Program-made: the position numbers and the translations under genes
In this document: piece after piece, positions 1-7,891 of the stretch
Numbering within the stretch: the first letter of the stretch is position 1
Layout of the letters: each line of letters begins with the position of its first letter
The notes under the pieces: generated by a model
The model's input: the letters and a program-made list of their open reading frames with translations, nothing else
Database searches by the model: none
Told to the model about the DNA's origin: nothing
NCBI GenBank assembly: GCA_964472545.1
Contig: CAYYNP010000114.1
Coordinates: 1 to 27,864 of the forward strand
Source: CAYYNP01 sp964472545
GTDB taxonomy: Bacteria; Planctomycetota; Planctomycetia; Pirellulales; Thermoguttaceae
Length of the DNA stretch: 27,864 bases
Direction: 5' to 3'

Positions 1-1
1 C

Positions 2-280
2 CGAACCGGCCTGGAGGCCGACGAGGTGTTCTACTTCGGCAACGCCGTGGGCGAGGCCGGCAACGCGGACGGCGACGCGCAGGTGACGGCTACCGATCTG
101 TTGCTTGCCCGAAACAACCCGCGCAATTTCATCGACCCTGCGGCGGTCGACTTTGCCTACGATTACAACCGCGACGCCCGGGTCAACGCCACCGACGTGT
201 TGTTGGCGCGGAACAACGTGACGAACTTCCTCACGATGCTGCGGCTGCTCGATCTTCCCGCCGGGCAGAAGGGAGAGTAA
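2..280 (+). CDS. Secreted protein with C-terminal dockerin-like domain (5' partial)
   Basis: Only the last ~92 codons lie in the window; the frame is open from base 2 to the TAA at 278-280. The visible part has two related segments with dockerin-type calcium-loop spacing, NADGDAQVTATDLLLARNN and YNRDARVNATDVLLARNN. Each has Asp/Asn at alternating positions followed by a helix ending LLLARNN or VLLARNN. Tandem loop-helix pairs of this type are characteristic of type I dockerin-like tails on large secreted planctomycete proteins. The tail probably mediates Ca2+-dependent protein contact. What the N-terminal part does cannot be seen. The gene converges on the minus-strand gene that ends at 301, with a 20-nt gap. 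Confidence 0.8.
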   Translation, partial: RTGLEADEVFYFGNAVGEAGNADGDAQVTATDLLLARNNPRNFIDPAAVDFAYDYNRDARVNATDVLLARNNVTNFLTMLRLLDLPAGQKGE

Positions 281-300
281 CGCATCAGACGGGCGGCGCA

Positions 301-747
301 TCAGGCCGCCAGCAGCAAACGCGCGCAAGGCAGGATCAGCGCGAACAAGAGAATCACGTAGAGCAAGGCGGCCAGCAGCGCGAGCGATCTTGGCACTTGC
401 GGCTGTGGGCGGAGCCAGCCGGCTATCAGCAGCGCGAACAGCAGCATTTCGGCCGTTAGCGTTGCCGCGCGTGCGAACTGGCCTTCGAGACATCCGCCGC
501 CGAAAAGAGACGTCACCGAATAGACCGTCGACTCCAGTATGCCCATCAGAAAACAGGCGGCGAAGAGGATCCCCAACGTGGCCCAGTAACCGGGAATCGG
601 CATCCGGAAGGCAGGGCCGGCAGCAGGGCCGGCAACACGGCCGACGGAGTTGGCCAACACGCAACTCAGCCGTAAGACGAACGCACTGACCGCATAGAGA
701 ATGGCGGTCAGCAGCAACAAACACCATACGACGTTGCCAGGCGGCAT
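301..747 (-). CDS. Hypothetical four-helix membrane protein
   Basis: This 148-residue protein has four hydrophobic stretches (about residues 4-28, 52-73, 95-112 and 121-145). The segment between helices 1 and 2 contains a short Gly/Ala/Pro-rich stretch. I do not recognise a family. The ATG at 747 is chosen because GGAGG lies 6 nt upstream of it; a TTG at 753 would leave no spacing for that site. The upstream neighbour on the same strand is the small PH-like protein ending at 905, about 157 nt away. Nothing else points to a function. Confidence 0.6.
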   Translation of the reverse strand: MPPGNVVWCLLLLTAILYAVSAFVLRLSCVLANSVGRVAGPAAGPAFRMPIPGYWATLGILFAACFLMGILESTVYSVTSLFGGGCLEGQFARAATLTAEMLLFALLIAGWLRPQPQVPRSLALLAALLYVILLFALILPCARLLLAA

Positions 748-904
748 AAGCAACCTCCCTGGACAACTATACCTTATGGCGCCACGGGGAGATTGCGTCG
801 GATGGGGCCGGATGCCGGTGCAACCGGTCGTCGACCGCCTGCTAACGACCTACGGCCAATAGAAACCACAAAAACGGCAGTACGGCCGCGGCACGCGATC
901 CGCT

Positions 905-1285
905 CTACGCCGCCAACGCTTCCTCGGTCACCGCCGCCGGGAGTTGCTCCCAGACGTAGTTGGCGACCGCGTTGCCGTCGAAGAGCCGATCCGGCACGAT
1001 CGAGACCTTCCCCTGGGGCGAACGCAGATCGAAGCGCTCGGATACCTTGCGGCCGTTGAGCATCACGTCGACCTTGCGGATTTGGGTGAAGTCGGTCCAG
1101 GGGATATGCGTTCCGTTGCGAAGCGTCATGCCCTGTTCGTCGACGCGCGCCGGCCAGCGCCGCATGGTGCGCCAAATCGCCCAAGGCGCGACGCCCAACG
1201 AAAACAGGCCCAAAACGACCATCGTGCCAAACGGCAGTTGACGCGGTTGAATCTCCACGGGGATCTCCTTGAAATTGCGAGCCAT
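905..1285 (-). CDS. Small membrane-anchored protein with PH-like domain
   Basis: The 126-residue product has one membrane helix near residues 20-38, then a compact soluble part of about 75 residues. The pattern of a Val-Asp-Glu-x-Gly start, the 'IPWTDFTQIRKVDV' strand and a final amphipathic helix resembles bacterial PH-like (YcxB/bPH-type) membrane proteins. That is a resemblance, not a firm assignment. The ATG at 1285 is preferred because GAGG lies just upstream; a longer frame to 1351 has no support. It is transcribed divergently from the sulfatase. Confidence 0.6.
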   Translation of the reverse strand: MARNFKEIPVEIQPRQLPFGTMVVLGLFSLGVAPWAIWRTMRRWPARVDEQGMTLRNGTHIPWTDFTQIRKVDVMLNGRKVSERFDLRSPQGKVSIVPDRLFDGNAVANYVWEQLPAAVTEEALAA

Positions 1286-1470
1286 GTTACCTCGCAAGGG
1301 TAGCTTACGGCGGCCACGGCTGATGGCCCCATGGCGCCGAAGAACCCACAAAAGCTCTACAGACCGACCCGGGGCATGGCGTGATCACGAGTGGATTGAC
1401 CGGCTCCCCAAAGGTCACTACGATGGCGGCACTATCGATACTCGCCAACCTTCGATGCGGAGACCGATCC

Positions 1471-2910
1471 GTGAGCAGATTCTGCCTTGTTGCCGTCGTG
1501 TTGACACTGACGTTGCCCGTCGCGTCGGCCGGCGCCGCCGATGCCAAGCGTCCCAACTTCCTGATCGTGATGGCCGACGATTGTACCTACAACGACCTGC
1601 CGCTCTACGGCGGGGCCAATGCGCGTACGCCCAACATCGACCGGCTCGCTTCGCAGGGGCTGGTCTTCAATCGGGCGTATCTGGCCGAAGCGATGTGCCA
1701 GCCGTGCCGGGCGGAACTCTACACGGGCCAGTATCCGCTGCGTAACGGATGCGCCTGGAACCACTCGGCCAGCCGGCCGACGGCCACCAGCATGCCGATG
1801 CATCTCGGGCGTGTCGGCTATCGCGTGGGGCTGGCCGGAAAGGTACACGTGGTTCCACCGAAGGCCTTTCCGTTCGAGAAGGTCGCCGGGTTCGAACCGG
1901 GCTGCGTGCGAAATCCCACGCGGCCGCACGACCTGAAGCCGGCCCGCGAGTTCTTCACGCGGCGAGGCGACCAACCGTTCTGTCTGGTGATCGCGCTGGT
2001 GGAACCGCACGTGCCGTGGGTGATGGGCGACGCCTCGGTGTATCCGCCGAAGAAGATCGCCTTGCCGCCAAATTTGGCCGATACGCAGCGGACGCGTGAA
2101 GACTACGGCCGCTATCTGGCCGAGATCACGTACATGGACTCGCAGGTCGGCGAGATCCTGAAAACACTCGAACAGAGCGGCCAAGCCGACAACACGCTGG
2201 TGCTGTTCACTTCAGAGCAGGGGTCGCAGTTTCCCGGCTGCAAGTGGACCAACTGGGACACGGGCCTGCACACGGCGCTGATCGCCCGCTGGCCGGGCCG
2301 GGTGGCCGTCGGCAAACGGACCGACGCCATGGTACAGTACGCCGACGTCTTGCCCACGCTGCTTCAGGCCGCCGGCGGTGATGCGTCGGAACACGTGTAC
2401 GACGGCCGCAGTTTCCTGCCGGTGTTGTTGGGTGAGAAGATCGAACATCGCGAATACGCCTACGGCATCCACAACAACATCCCGGAAGGACCCGCGTATC
2501 CCATCCGCACGGTCTTCGACGGCCGATACCGCTACATCCGCAATCTCACGCCGGGGGAGATCTACATCGAGAAGCACCTGATGGGCGTGCAAGGCAACGG
2601 CGCGTTGAACAATCCGTATTGGGGAACGTGGGTCGGCCAGGCGTGGAACAACCCACACACCTACCGTCTGGTGAAGCGCTACGTGCAGCGGCCGGCCGAA
2701 CAGCTCTACGACACGGCGGCCGATCCCTACGAGTTGAACAACGTCGCCGCCGACCCGCAGCGCGCGGACCTCAAGTCGCGGCTGTCTGCGGAACTCGATC
2801 GTTGGATGACCTCGCAAGGAGACCCCGGCACGCCGCAAGACACGCACGAAGCACATCAGGCCGCCCGCCAGGGGAGGCATCTGTACTTCCCACCCGAGCC
2901 GGGGAACTAA
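1471..2910 (+). CDS. Secreted sulfatase (type I, formylglycine-dependent), sulfamidase-like
   Basis: The predicted 479-residue enzyme would hydrolyse sulfate esters or N-sulfates outside the cytoplasm. It opens with a signal peptide (residues ~3-23). The Asp36-Asp37 pair in 'MADDCTYNDL' is the usual N-terminal metal site. The activation motif CQPCR has its modifiable Cys at residue 76 (nt 1696-1698) and is followed by 'AELYTGQYPLRNG'. A 'GKVHVVPPKAFPF' segment and the second metal site, written SEQG at residues 248-251, resemble the heparan N-sulfatase (sulfamidase) branch. GTG 1471 is chosen because it immediately precedes the signal peptide and has GGAG upstream; ATG 1423 and GTG 1381 are in-frame alternatives. 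The formylglycine-generating enzyme is not in the window. Substrate is inferred only from family resemblance. Confidence 0.88.
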   Translation: MSRFCLVAVVLTLTLPVASAGAADAKRPNFLIVMADDCTYNDLPLYGGANARTPNIDRLASQGLVFNRAYLAEAMCQPCRAELYTGQYPLRNGCAWNHSASRPTATSMPMHLGRVGYRVGLAGKVHVVPPKAFPFEKVAGFEPGCVRNPTRPHDLKPAREFFTRRGDQPFCLVIALVEPHVPWVMGDASVYPPKKIALPPNLADTQRTREDYGRYLAEITYMDSQVGEILKTLEQSGQADNTLVLFTSEQGSQFPGCKWTNWDTGLHTALIARWPGRVAVGKRTDAMVQYADVLPTLLQAAGGDASEHVYDGRSFLPVLLGEKIEHREYAYGIHNNIPEGPAYPIRTVFDGRYRYIRNLTPGEIYIEKHLMGVQGNGALNNPYWGTWVGQAWNNPHTYRLVKRYVQRPAEQLYDTAADPYELNNVAADPQRADLKSRLSAELDRWMTSQGDPGTPQDTHEAHQAARQGRHLYFPPEPGN

Positions 2911-2936
2911 CTGCGTAGCGCGGTTGTTCTCCCGGC

Positions 2937-3121
2937 CCTACGATCTTCCCATAGCGGCTGAGTTCTTGCGAGTCAGCTACGTCCGATGGCTTGGCTCTCA
3001 CGATGCGGAACTTGGGTAAGGCAGGCAGCATGAGACAGGCACTCTACGATCGTTTCAGATGGCAGAATCGGAACAGACGATACAAAGCGACGTGGTCGCT
3101 CGTGTGACGGAAGATCGTAGG
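2937..3121. repeat. Perfect 13-bp inverted repeat flanking the intergenic region
   Basis: CCTACGATCTTCC at 2937-2949 and its exact reverse complement GGAAGATCGTAGG at 3109-3121 bracket most of the 222-nt gap between the sulfatase and the outer-membrane factor gene. The right arm overlaps the likely ribosome binding site AGGAG of the gene starting at 3133. Confidence 0.6.
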
Positions 3122-3132
3122 AGACAGTCCGG

Positions 3133-4680
3133 ATGAGACCTTGGCTCGCAATCGCATGTGTGTCGCTGGCAATCGGGTTTTTGGTGTGGCAGGCCGTCCC
3201 GGCGGCCGACCCCGCTCAGCCGCCTTGGACGTTTGCGCCACGACAGCCCTACGCAGTTCCCAACGGCGACTGGCCCCCGGCGGCGTCCGCCGGGCCGGCG
3301 ACTTTCGAGCAGCCCGCTCCGCCAGCGCCCGAGCCGTTGCATCTGCTCGCCGTGCGTTCAGCTTATCAAGCGACGCCGGCGCCTCGGCCCACTGAGTCGC
3401 ACTATCGCCACACGAAGCCAAGATTTGCGTATTCCGAGCCCGCGGCGCCGCAGGTCGCACCGGCCCCCGCGCTTGCCCCGCCGTCGGTCGGGCAGCCGCT
3501 GATTCCCGCCACGCGCATGACCCTGGGAGATTTGCAGCAGATCGCCCTGCAACACAATCCTACGCTCGCGCAGGCCCGCATGGCCGTCCGCGCCGCCCGG
3601 GGCCAATACCTACAAGCCCGGCTCTATCCGAATCCCACCATCGGATACGAAGGGGCCGACCTGGGGATCGAAGGAACGGCCGGCATGCAAGGGGCCACCA
3701 TCTCGCAGGAGATCGTCACCGGCGGGAAGATCGGACTCGCCCGAGCCGCCGTCGGGCATCAGGTCCATCAGACGGAACATACACTGCAGGCGCAACGCCA
3801 GCGCGTGCTCAACGCCGTACGGGCCGGCTACTACGAGGTGTTGCTGGCGCGGAAGATGATCGAGATCAGCCAGCAATTGGTGCGGATCACCACCGAAGGC
3901 GTGACCACGACCGAGAAGCTCCAAGCCGCCGAAGAGGTCAGCCGGGCGGAAGTGCTACAGGTCTACATTGAGGCCGAGAAGACGAAACTGGTCCTTCAAG
4001 ACGCCCAAAACCAGCACGAAGTGGCCTGGCGACAGTTGGCGGCCGTGCTGGGGCGACCGGAGATGACGCCCTTGGAACTGGACGGCAATCTGGTCGGAGA
4101 CTTGCCGCTGCTGAATTGGGAAGACTTGCTGGCCCGGCTGCTGGCCGAGAGTCCCGAGTTGGCCGCAGCCCGCGCGGGCATGCATAGCGCGGCCTGCGAG
4201 GTGGCCAGGCAGCGTGCCGAGTGGATTCCGAACGTCGAGATCGGCACGGGCGCGAAGTACGACTATGCTTCCCAGGGTGCGCTGGCCGACGTATCGTTGA
4301 GTCTGCCACTGCCGCTGTTCGACCGCAACCAAGGCAACATTGTCAGCGCGCGGGCGGATTGGCGGGCGGCCGAGAGCGAGTTGCACCGCGTGGAACTCGA
4401 TCTGCGCGAGCGATTCGCCGCGGCCTTCGGCCAGTACGCCATCGCCCGGCGGCAGGTCGAGACCTACAGAGACTCGATCCTTCCGAAGGCCAACGAGTCC
4501 TGGGACCTGATCCGCCGCGGCCGGGCCCAAGGGGAGTTCGGCCAACTCGACGCGCTCACCGCCGAGCGGACCGTGTTGACGGTCAACCTGGAGTATCTCG
4601 ACAGCCTGCGTGCCTTCTGGGCAGAGACGGTACAACTCGAAGGGTTGATGCTCAGCGGCGGGTTGGAGTGGGGTGAGTGA
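3133..4680 (+). CDS. TolC/CzcC-type outer-membrane efflux protein
   Basis: The 515-residue product is the outer-membrane channel of a tripartite RND efflux system. It has a signal peptide (residues 1-24), then an unusual Pro/Ala-rich extension of about 100 residues. Two outer-membrane efflux repeats follow, the first starting near residue 129 ('MTLGDLQQIALQHNPTL', 'ARLYPNPTIGYEG') and the second near 305 ('LLAESPELAAARAG', 'SLPLPLFDRNQGNI'). The long Gln/Glu/Ala-rich helices are typical of the family. ATG 3133 follows an AGGAG site. The cognate adaptor and pump genes lie just downstream but on the opposite strand, so this channel has its own transcript and could also serve other pumps. Family call is firm; metal specificity is inferred from the neighbouring pump. 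Confidence 0.9.
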   Translation: MRPWLAIACVSLAIGFLVWQAVPAADPAQPPWTFAPRQPYAVPNGDWPPAASAGPATFEQPAPPAPEPLHLLAVRSAYQATPAPRPTESHYRHTKPRFAYSEPAAPQVAPAPALAPPSVGQPLIPATRMTLGDLQQIALQHNPTLAQARMAVRAARGQYLQARLYPNPTIGYEGADLGIEGTAGMQGATISQEIVTGGKIGLARAAVGHQVHQTEHTLQAQRQRVLNAVRAGYYEVLLARKMIEISQQLVRITTEGVTTTEKLQAAEEVSRAEVLQVYIEAEKTKLVLQDAQNQHEVAWRQLAAVLGRPEMTPLELDGNLVGDLPLLNWEDLLARLLAESPELAAARAGMHSAACEVARQRAEWIPNVEIGTGAKYDYASQGALADVSLSLPLPLFDRNQGNIVSARADWRAAESELHRVELDLRERFAAAFGQYAIARRQVETYRDSILPKANESWDLIRRGRAQGEFGQLDALTAERTVLTVNLEYLDSLRAFWAETVQLEGLMLSGGLEWGE

Positions 4681-4690
4681 GGAAAGTAGA

Positions 4691-4709
4691 CATCTCGCTC
4701 CGCGAGATG
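4691..4709. repeat. Palindromic hairpin repeat, copy 1
   Basis: CATCTCG-CTCCG-CGAGATG forms a 7-bp stem with a 5-nt loop. It is the first of three related hairpins in the 104-nt gap between the convergent efflux genes. Confidence 0.8.
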
Positions 4710-4726
4710 TCCAAGAGCAGATTCGC

Positions 4727-4745
4727 CATCTCGCTCCGCGAGATG
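4727..4745. repeat. Palindromic hairpin repeat, copy 2
   Basis: This is an exact 19-nt copy of the hairpin at 4691-4709, 17 nt further on. Confidence 0.8.
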
Positions 4746-4751
4746 GGATGA

Positions 4752-4770
4752 CGTCTCGCGGAGCGAGACG
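4752..4770. repeat. Palindromic hairpin repeat, copy 3 (inverted, with paired substitution)
   Basis: CGTCTCG-CGGAG-CGAGACG is the same element in reverse orientation. Its stem differs by one A-T to G-C change on both arms, which keeps the pairing. The hairpins may act as a bidirectional terminator for the two genes converging here, or as REP-like elements. Confidence 0.75.
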
Positions 4771-4784
4771 CCTACTATGGGGCA

Positions 4785-7700
4785 CTACTCGAACGCCGGT
4801 TCCCGCGTCAGCCGGGAGAACATCTCGTAGAGGATCGGCAGCACGATCTGCTCGAAGAAGATGGCCACGATGAAGCCGCCGATATAGACCACGGCCAACG
4901 GGCGGTGGACCTCGGAACCGGAACTGGTGCCCAAGGCCAACGGCAGCACGCCGAGGATCAAGATCAACTCGGTCATCAGGATCGGCCGGAAGCGCCGCTT
5001 TGCGCCTTCGATTACGGCCGCGTGCAGCCCCATCCCCTCGCGGCGCAGGTCATTGATTTTGCCTACCAGGATCACGCCGTTTTGCAGGGCGATGCCGAAC
5101 AGTGCGATGAAACCAATCAGCGACGAGACGTTCAACGTCTGTCCGGTCAGCAAGAGGGCCACGATTCCCCCGGCGGCCGTCATCGGCACGTTCAACAGCA
5201 GCAACGCCGACTGGCGCATCGACCCGAGCGAGGCGAACAGCACCACCAGCACGCTCAGCCCTACGACCAGCATCAGCCACTTCAGATGTTGCATCGTCCG
5301 CTGCTGGCTCTCGAATTGCCCGCCGAACTCGATGTAGTAGCGGTCGCTGGGGAATTGGATCTGGTCGCGGATACGCTTCTGGGCATCCTCGACGAAGTGG
5401 CCCAGGTCGCGTCCCACGACGTTGCAGAGGATCGTCTTCCGCTTGGTGAGATTCTCGCGGAAGATCGTCTGCGGCCCTTCGCTGCGGTCGATATCGGCAA
5501 TCTGCGAGAGCGGGATACGATGCCCGGTAGGCGTGTCGACCAGCAGATTCTCGATCGTCTGGACGTCTTGGCGCCACTCGGGCGGCAACCGCAGCAGCAC
5601 GCCGGTCATTGTGCCGGTGCCGATCACGTGCGTCACTTCGACGCCGTTTAAGGCCGTTTCGACCAGTTCGGCCACTTCGGCAGCCTGCAAGCCATAAGGC
5701 CCCATCAACTCGTGATTCAACCGAACGGTCACCTCGGGGATGCCCGTAGTCTGCTCGATCTGCAAGTCGGCCACGCCGGGAACGCGGCTCATCACGTGAC
5801 CGATTTCCCGGGTGAGTGCATCGAGTTGCTCGATATCTTCGCCAAAGACCTTCAGCGCGATCTGACCTTCCGTGCCGGTGAGCATCTCGCCGAGCTTGTT
5901 GGCGATGGGCTGCTCGAAGATGTAGGCGACGCCGGGAAACTCGTCGAGTTCCTGCCGCATCGCCTCGGTCAGTTCGTGGTAGCCGCGTTCTCGCTCTTCG
6001 AGCGGCTTCAGTTCCAAAATGTAATGGCTGTGGTTGACCGGATGAACGTGTTCGGATTCCTCGGCCATGCCCGTCGTACGACAGACCTTCACCACCTCGG
6101 GATATGAGAGGAAGATCTCTTCGATCCTCTTGCCGATCCGCACCGACTCCTCCAGCGACGTCTCCGGCAGCATGACGGTCGAGGCAATCATCGAGCCTTC
6201 ATCCAAGAAGGGCACGAACTCGCTGCCGAGTTGCTGGTAGCAGAACCCCGCCAAGACCAACACGGCCAGCGACGCCGCCAAGATCGCCCACCTTATTCGG
6301 AAGCACCTCTTCAACACGCCCACGTATAGCCGCGTGGCGAAGGCCACGAAACGGTTCTCTTTCTTCTCGCGGTCGCGGCGCCTCAGGGCATACGACATCA
6401 ACACGGGCTTCAGCGTGATGTTCATGATTAGCGACCCCAACAGCGCGGCGACCAGGGCGAAGACGGTGGGGCGGAACATCCTGCCGGCGATACCCTCCAG
6501 CGACAATAGCGGCAGAAAGACCAAGATGATGATGATGTTCGCCGAGAAGAGATAGGAGCCGATCTCCTTGGCCCCGGCCGCCGCCAGCCGCACCGGCGAT
6601 GCCCCGGACGTGTCGCTCTGGTGGAACTTGACGATGTTCTCGACCATGATCACCGAGCCGCCGGCCATCTTGCCCACGCCGATCGCCAGCCCGCCCAGGG
6701 CCATCACCGTCAGAGTTACGCCGGCTAAGTGCATCAACACCAATGCAAACAGGATCGAGACCGGGATCGTCAGCGAGGCGATCAGCGACGCGCGCAGGTT
6801 GCCCAGGAAGAGCAGGATTACCAGGAACACCAGCGCGCCGCCTTCGAGGATCGAAAACTGCACGTGGCCCAGCGAGCTTTCGATCAGCGTCGATTGGTCG
6901 TAGTAGTTGATGATCTCGATACCCCGCTTGGCCAGGTCGTCCCTGAGCGAGGCGAGCGTCTGCTTGATTCCATCGATCGTCTTCAACGTATCGCCGCCGT
7001 ACTGCTTCTCGGCGATTACCGAGACGGCCTCGCGGCCGTTGAGCCCGGCGTTACCCCGCGAGAAGGCCTCGCCCTCCTTGACTTCGGCCACGTCCTTCAC
7101 GTAGATCGGCACGCCGTTGCGAGAGGTGATGACCGTGTTGCGTATGTGGTCCAGCGATTCGATCCGTCCCAGGCCTTTGATCAGCAACTCCTGGTTCTTC
7201 TGCGTGATGATGCCGCCGGAGAAATTGTGGTTGCTATTCTCGACGGCCTCCTTCACCTCGGCCACGGTGACGCCTCGGTCGTGCAGCATGTCGGGATCGA
7301 GCAGCACCTGATACTGCCGGGCGAACCCGCCGAGATTGATGACGAACGAGACGCCCTCGGTGCCGAGCAGGCGATAGCGAATGGTCCAATCGGCCGCGCT
7401 CCGCAGTTCCATCGGCTCGACGCCGTCGCCGACCACGGCGAACTCGAAGATCTCGCCCATCCGCGACGAGACCGGCCCCAGGCTGGGACCCGACGCCTCA
7501 GGTGGGAGTTGACCGGCCACGATATCCAATTTGCCGGCCACGATCTGCCGCGCGGCGTAGATGTCGATGCCCCAGTCGAACTCCACGGTGACCACCGATT
7601 CGCCCGTAGCCGACTCCGAACGAACGCGCGTGACGTGCGGCGTGCCCCGCATCAAGCTCTCCATCGGGCGGGTGATCCGCTGCTCGATCTCCTCCGACGG

Positions 7701-7868
7701 CATCCCGTGGGCCGAGGTGATGATGTTCACCAGCGGCGCGTTAAGATCGGGGTAGATGTCCTTGGGCATCTGCCGATAGACGAACACTCCCAGCAACGAA
7801 ACCAGTACCGTCAGCAGCAGCACCAGCACGCGGTTGCGCAATGCCAAATCGATAATCGCGTGTATCAC
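4785..7868 (-). CDS. Heavy-metal RND efflux pump (CusA/CzcA family)
   Basis: The 1027-residue inner-membrane pump has the standard RND plan: TM1 near residues 13-30, a large periplasmic loop, a TM2-6 bundle from ~340, TM7 near 526-543, a second loop, and TM8-12 from ~862. 'GLAIGVGKMAGGSVIMVEN' (394-411) is helix 4. It keeps the family Glu (E410) but has Gly at 397 and 403, where CzcA has the proton-relay Asp residues D402 and D408. A His-rich patch (H607, H609, H613, H615) lies in the second periplasmic loop. GTG 7868 has GGAGA upstream. The adaptor gene ends 23 nt upstream on the same strand, so the two form an operon. Family call is firm; the ion exported (Cu/Ag, Zn/Cd/Co or other) is not determined. 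Confidence 0.92.
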   Translation of the reverse strand: MIHAIIDLALRNRVLVLLLTVLVSLLGVFVYRQMPKDIYPDLNAPLVNIITSAHGMPSEEIEQRITRPMESLMRGTPHVTRVRSESATGESVVTVEFDWGIDIYAARQIVAGKLDIVAGQLPPEASGPSLGPVSSRMGEIFEFAVVGDGVEPMELRSAADWTIRYRLLGTEGVSFVINLGGFARQYQVLLDPDMLHDRGVTVAEVKEAVENSNHNFSGGIITQKNQELLIKGLGRIESLDHIRNTVITSRNGVPIYVKDVAEVKEGEAFSRGNAGLNGREAVSVIAEKQYGGDTLKTIDGIKQTLASLRDDLAKRGIEIINYYDQSTLIESSLGHVQFSILEGGALVFLVILLFLGNLRASLIASLTIPVSILFALVLMHLAGVTLTVMALGGLAIGVGKMAGGSVIMVENIVKFHQSDTSGASPVRLAAAGAKEIGSYLFSANIIIILVFLPLLSLEGIAGRMFRPTVFALVAALLGSLIMNITLKPVLMSYALRRRDREKKENRFVAFATRLYVGVLKRCFRIRWAILAASLAVLVLAGFCYQQLGSEFVPFLDEGSMIASTVMLPETSLEESVRIGKRIEEIFLSYPEVVKVCRTTGMAEESEHVHPVNHSHYILELKPLEERERGYHELTEAMRQELDEFPGVAYIFEQPIANKLGEMLTGTEGQIALKVFGEDIEQLDALTREIGHVMSRVPGVADLQIEQTTGIPEVTVRLNHELMGPYGLQAAEVAELVETALNGVEVTHVIGTGTMTGVLLRLPPEWRQDVQTIENLLVDTPTGHRIPLSQIADIDRSEGPQTIFRENLTKRKTILCNVVGRDLGHFVEDAQKRIRDQIQFPSDRYYIEFGGQFESQQRTMQHLKWLMLVVGLSVLVVLFASLGSMRQSALLLLNVPMTAAGGIVALLLTGQTLNVSSLIGFIALFGIALQNGVILVGKINDLRREGMGLHAAVIEGAKRRFRPILMTELILILGVLPLALGTSSGSEVHRPLAVVYIGGFIVAIFFEQIVLPILYEMFSRLTREPAFE

Positions 7869-7891
7869 GGCCTAGTTCTCCGGCTAGCGAG

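Noticed and set aside
4691..4770. CRISPR array
   Set aside because: The three repeats are short palindromes with unequal spacers of 17 and 6 nt, one is inverted, and no cas gene is nearby.
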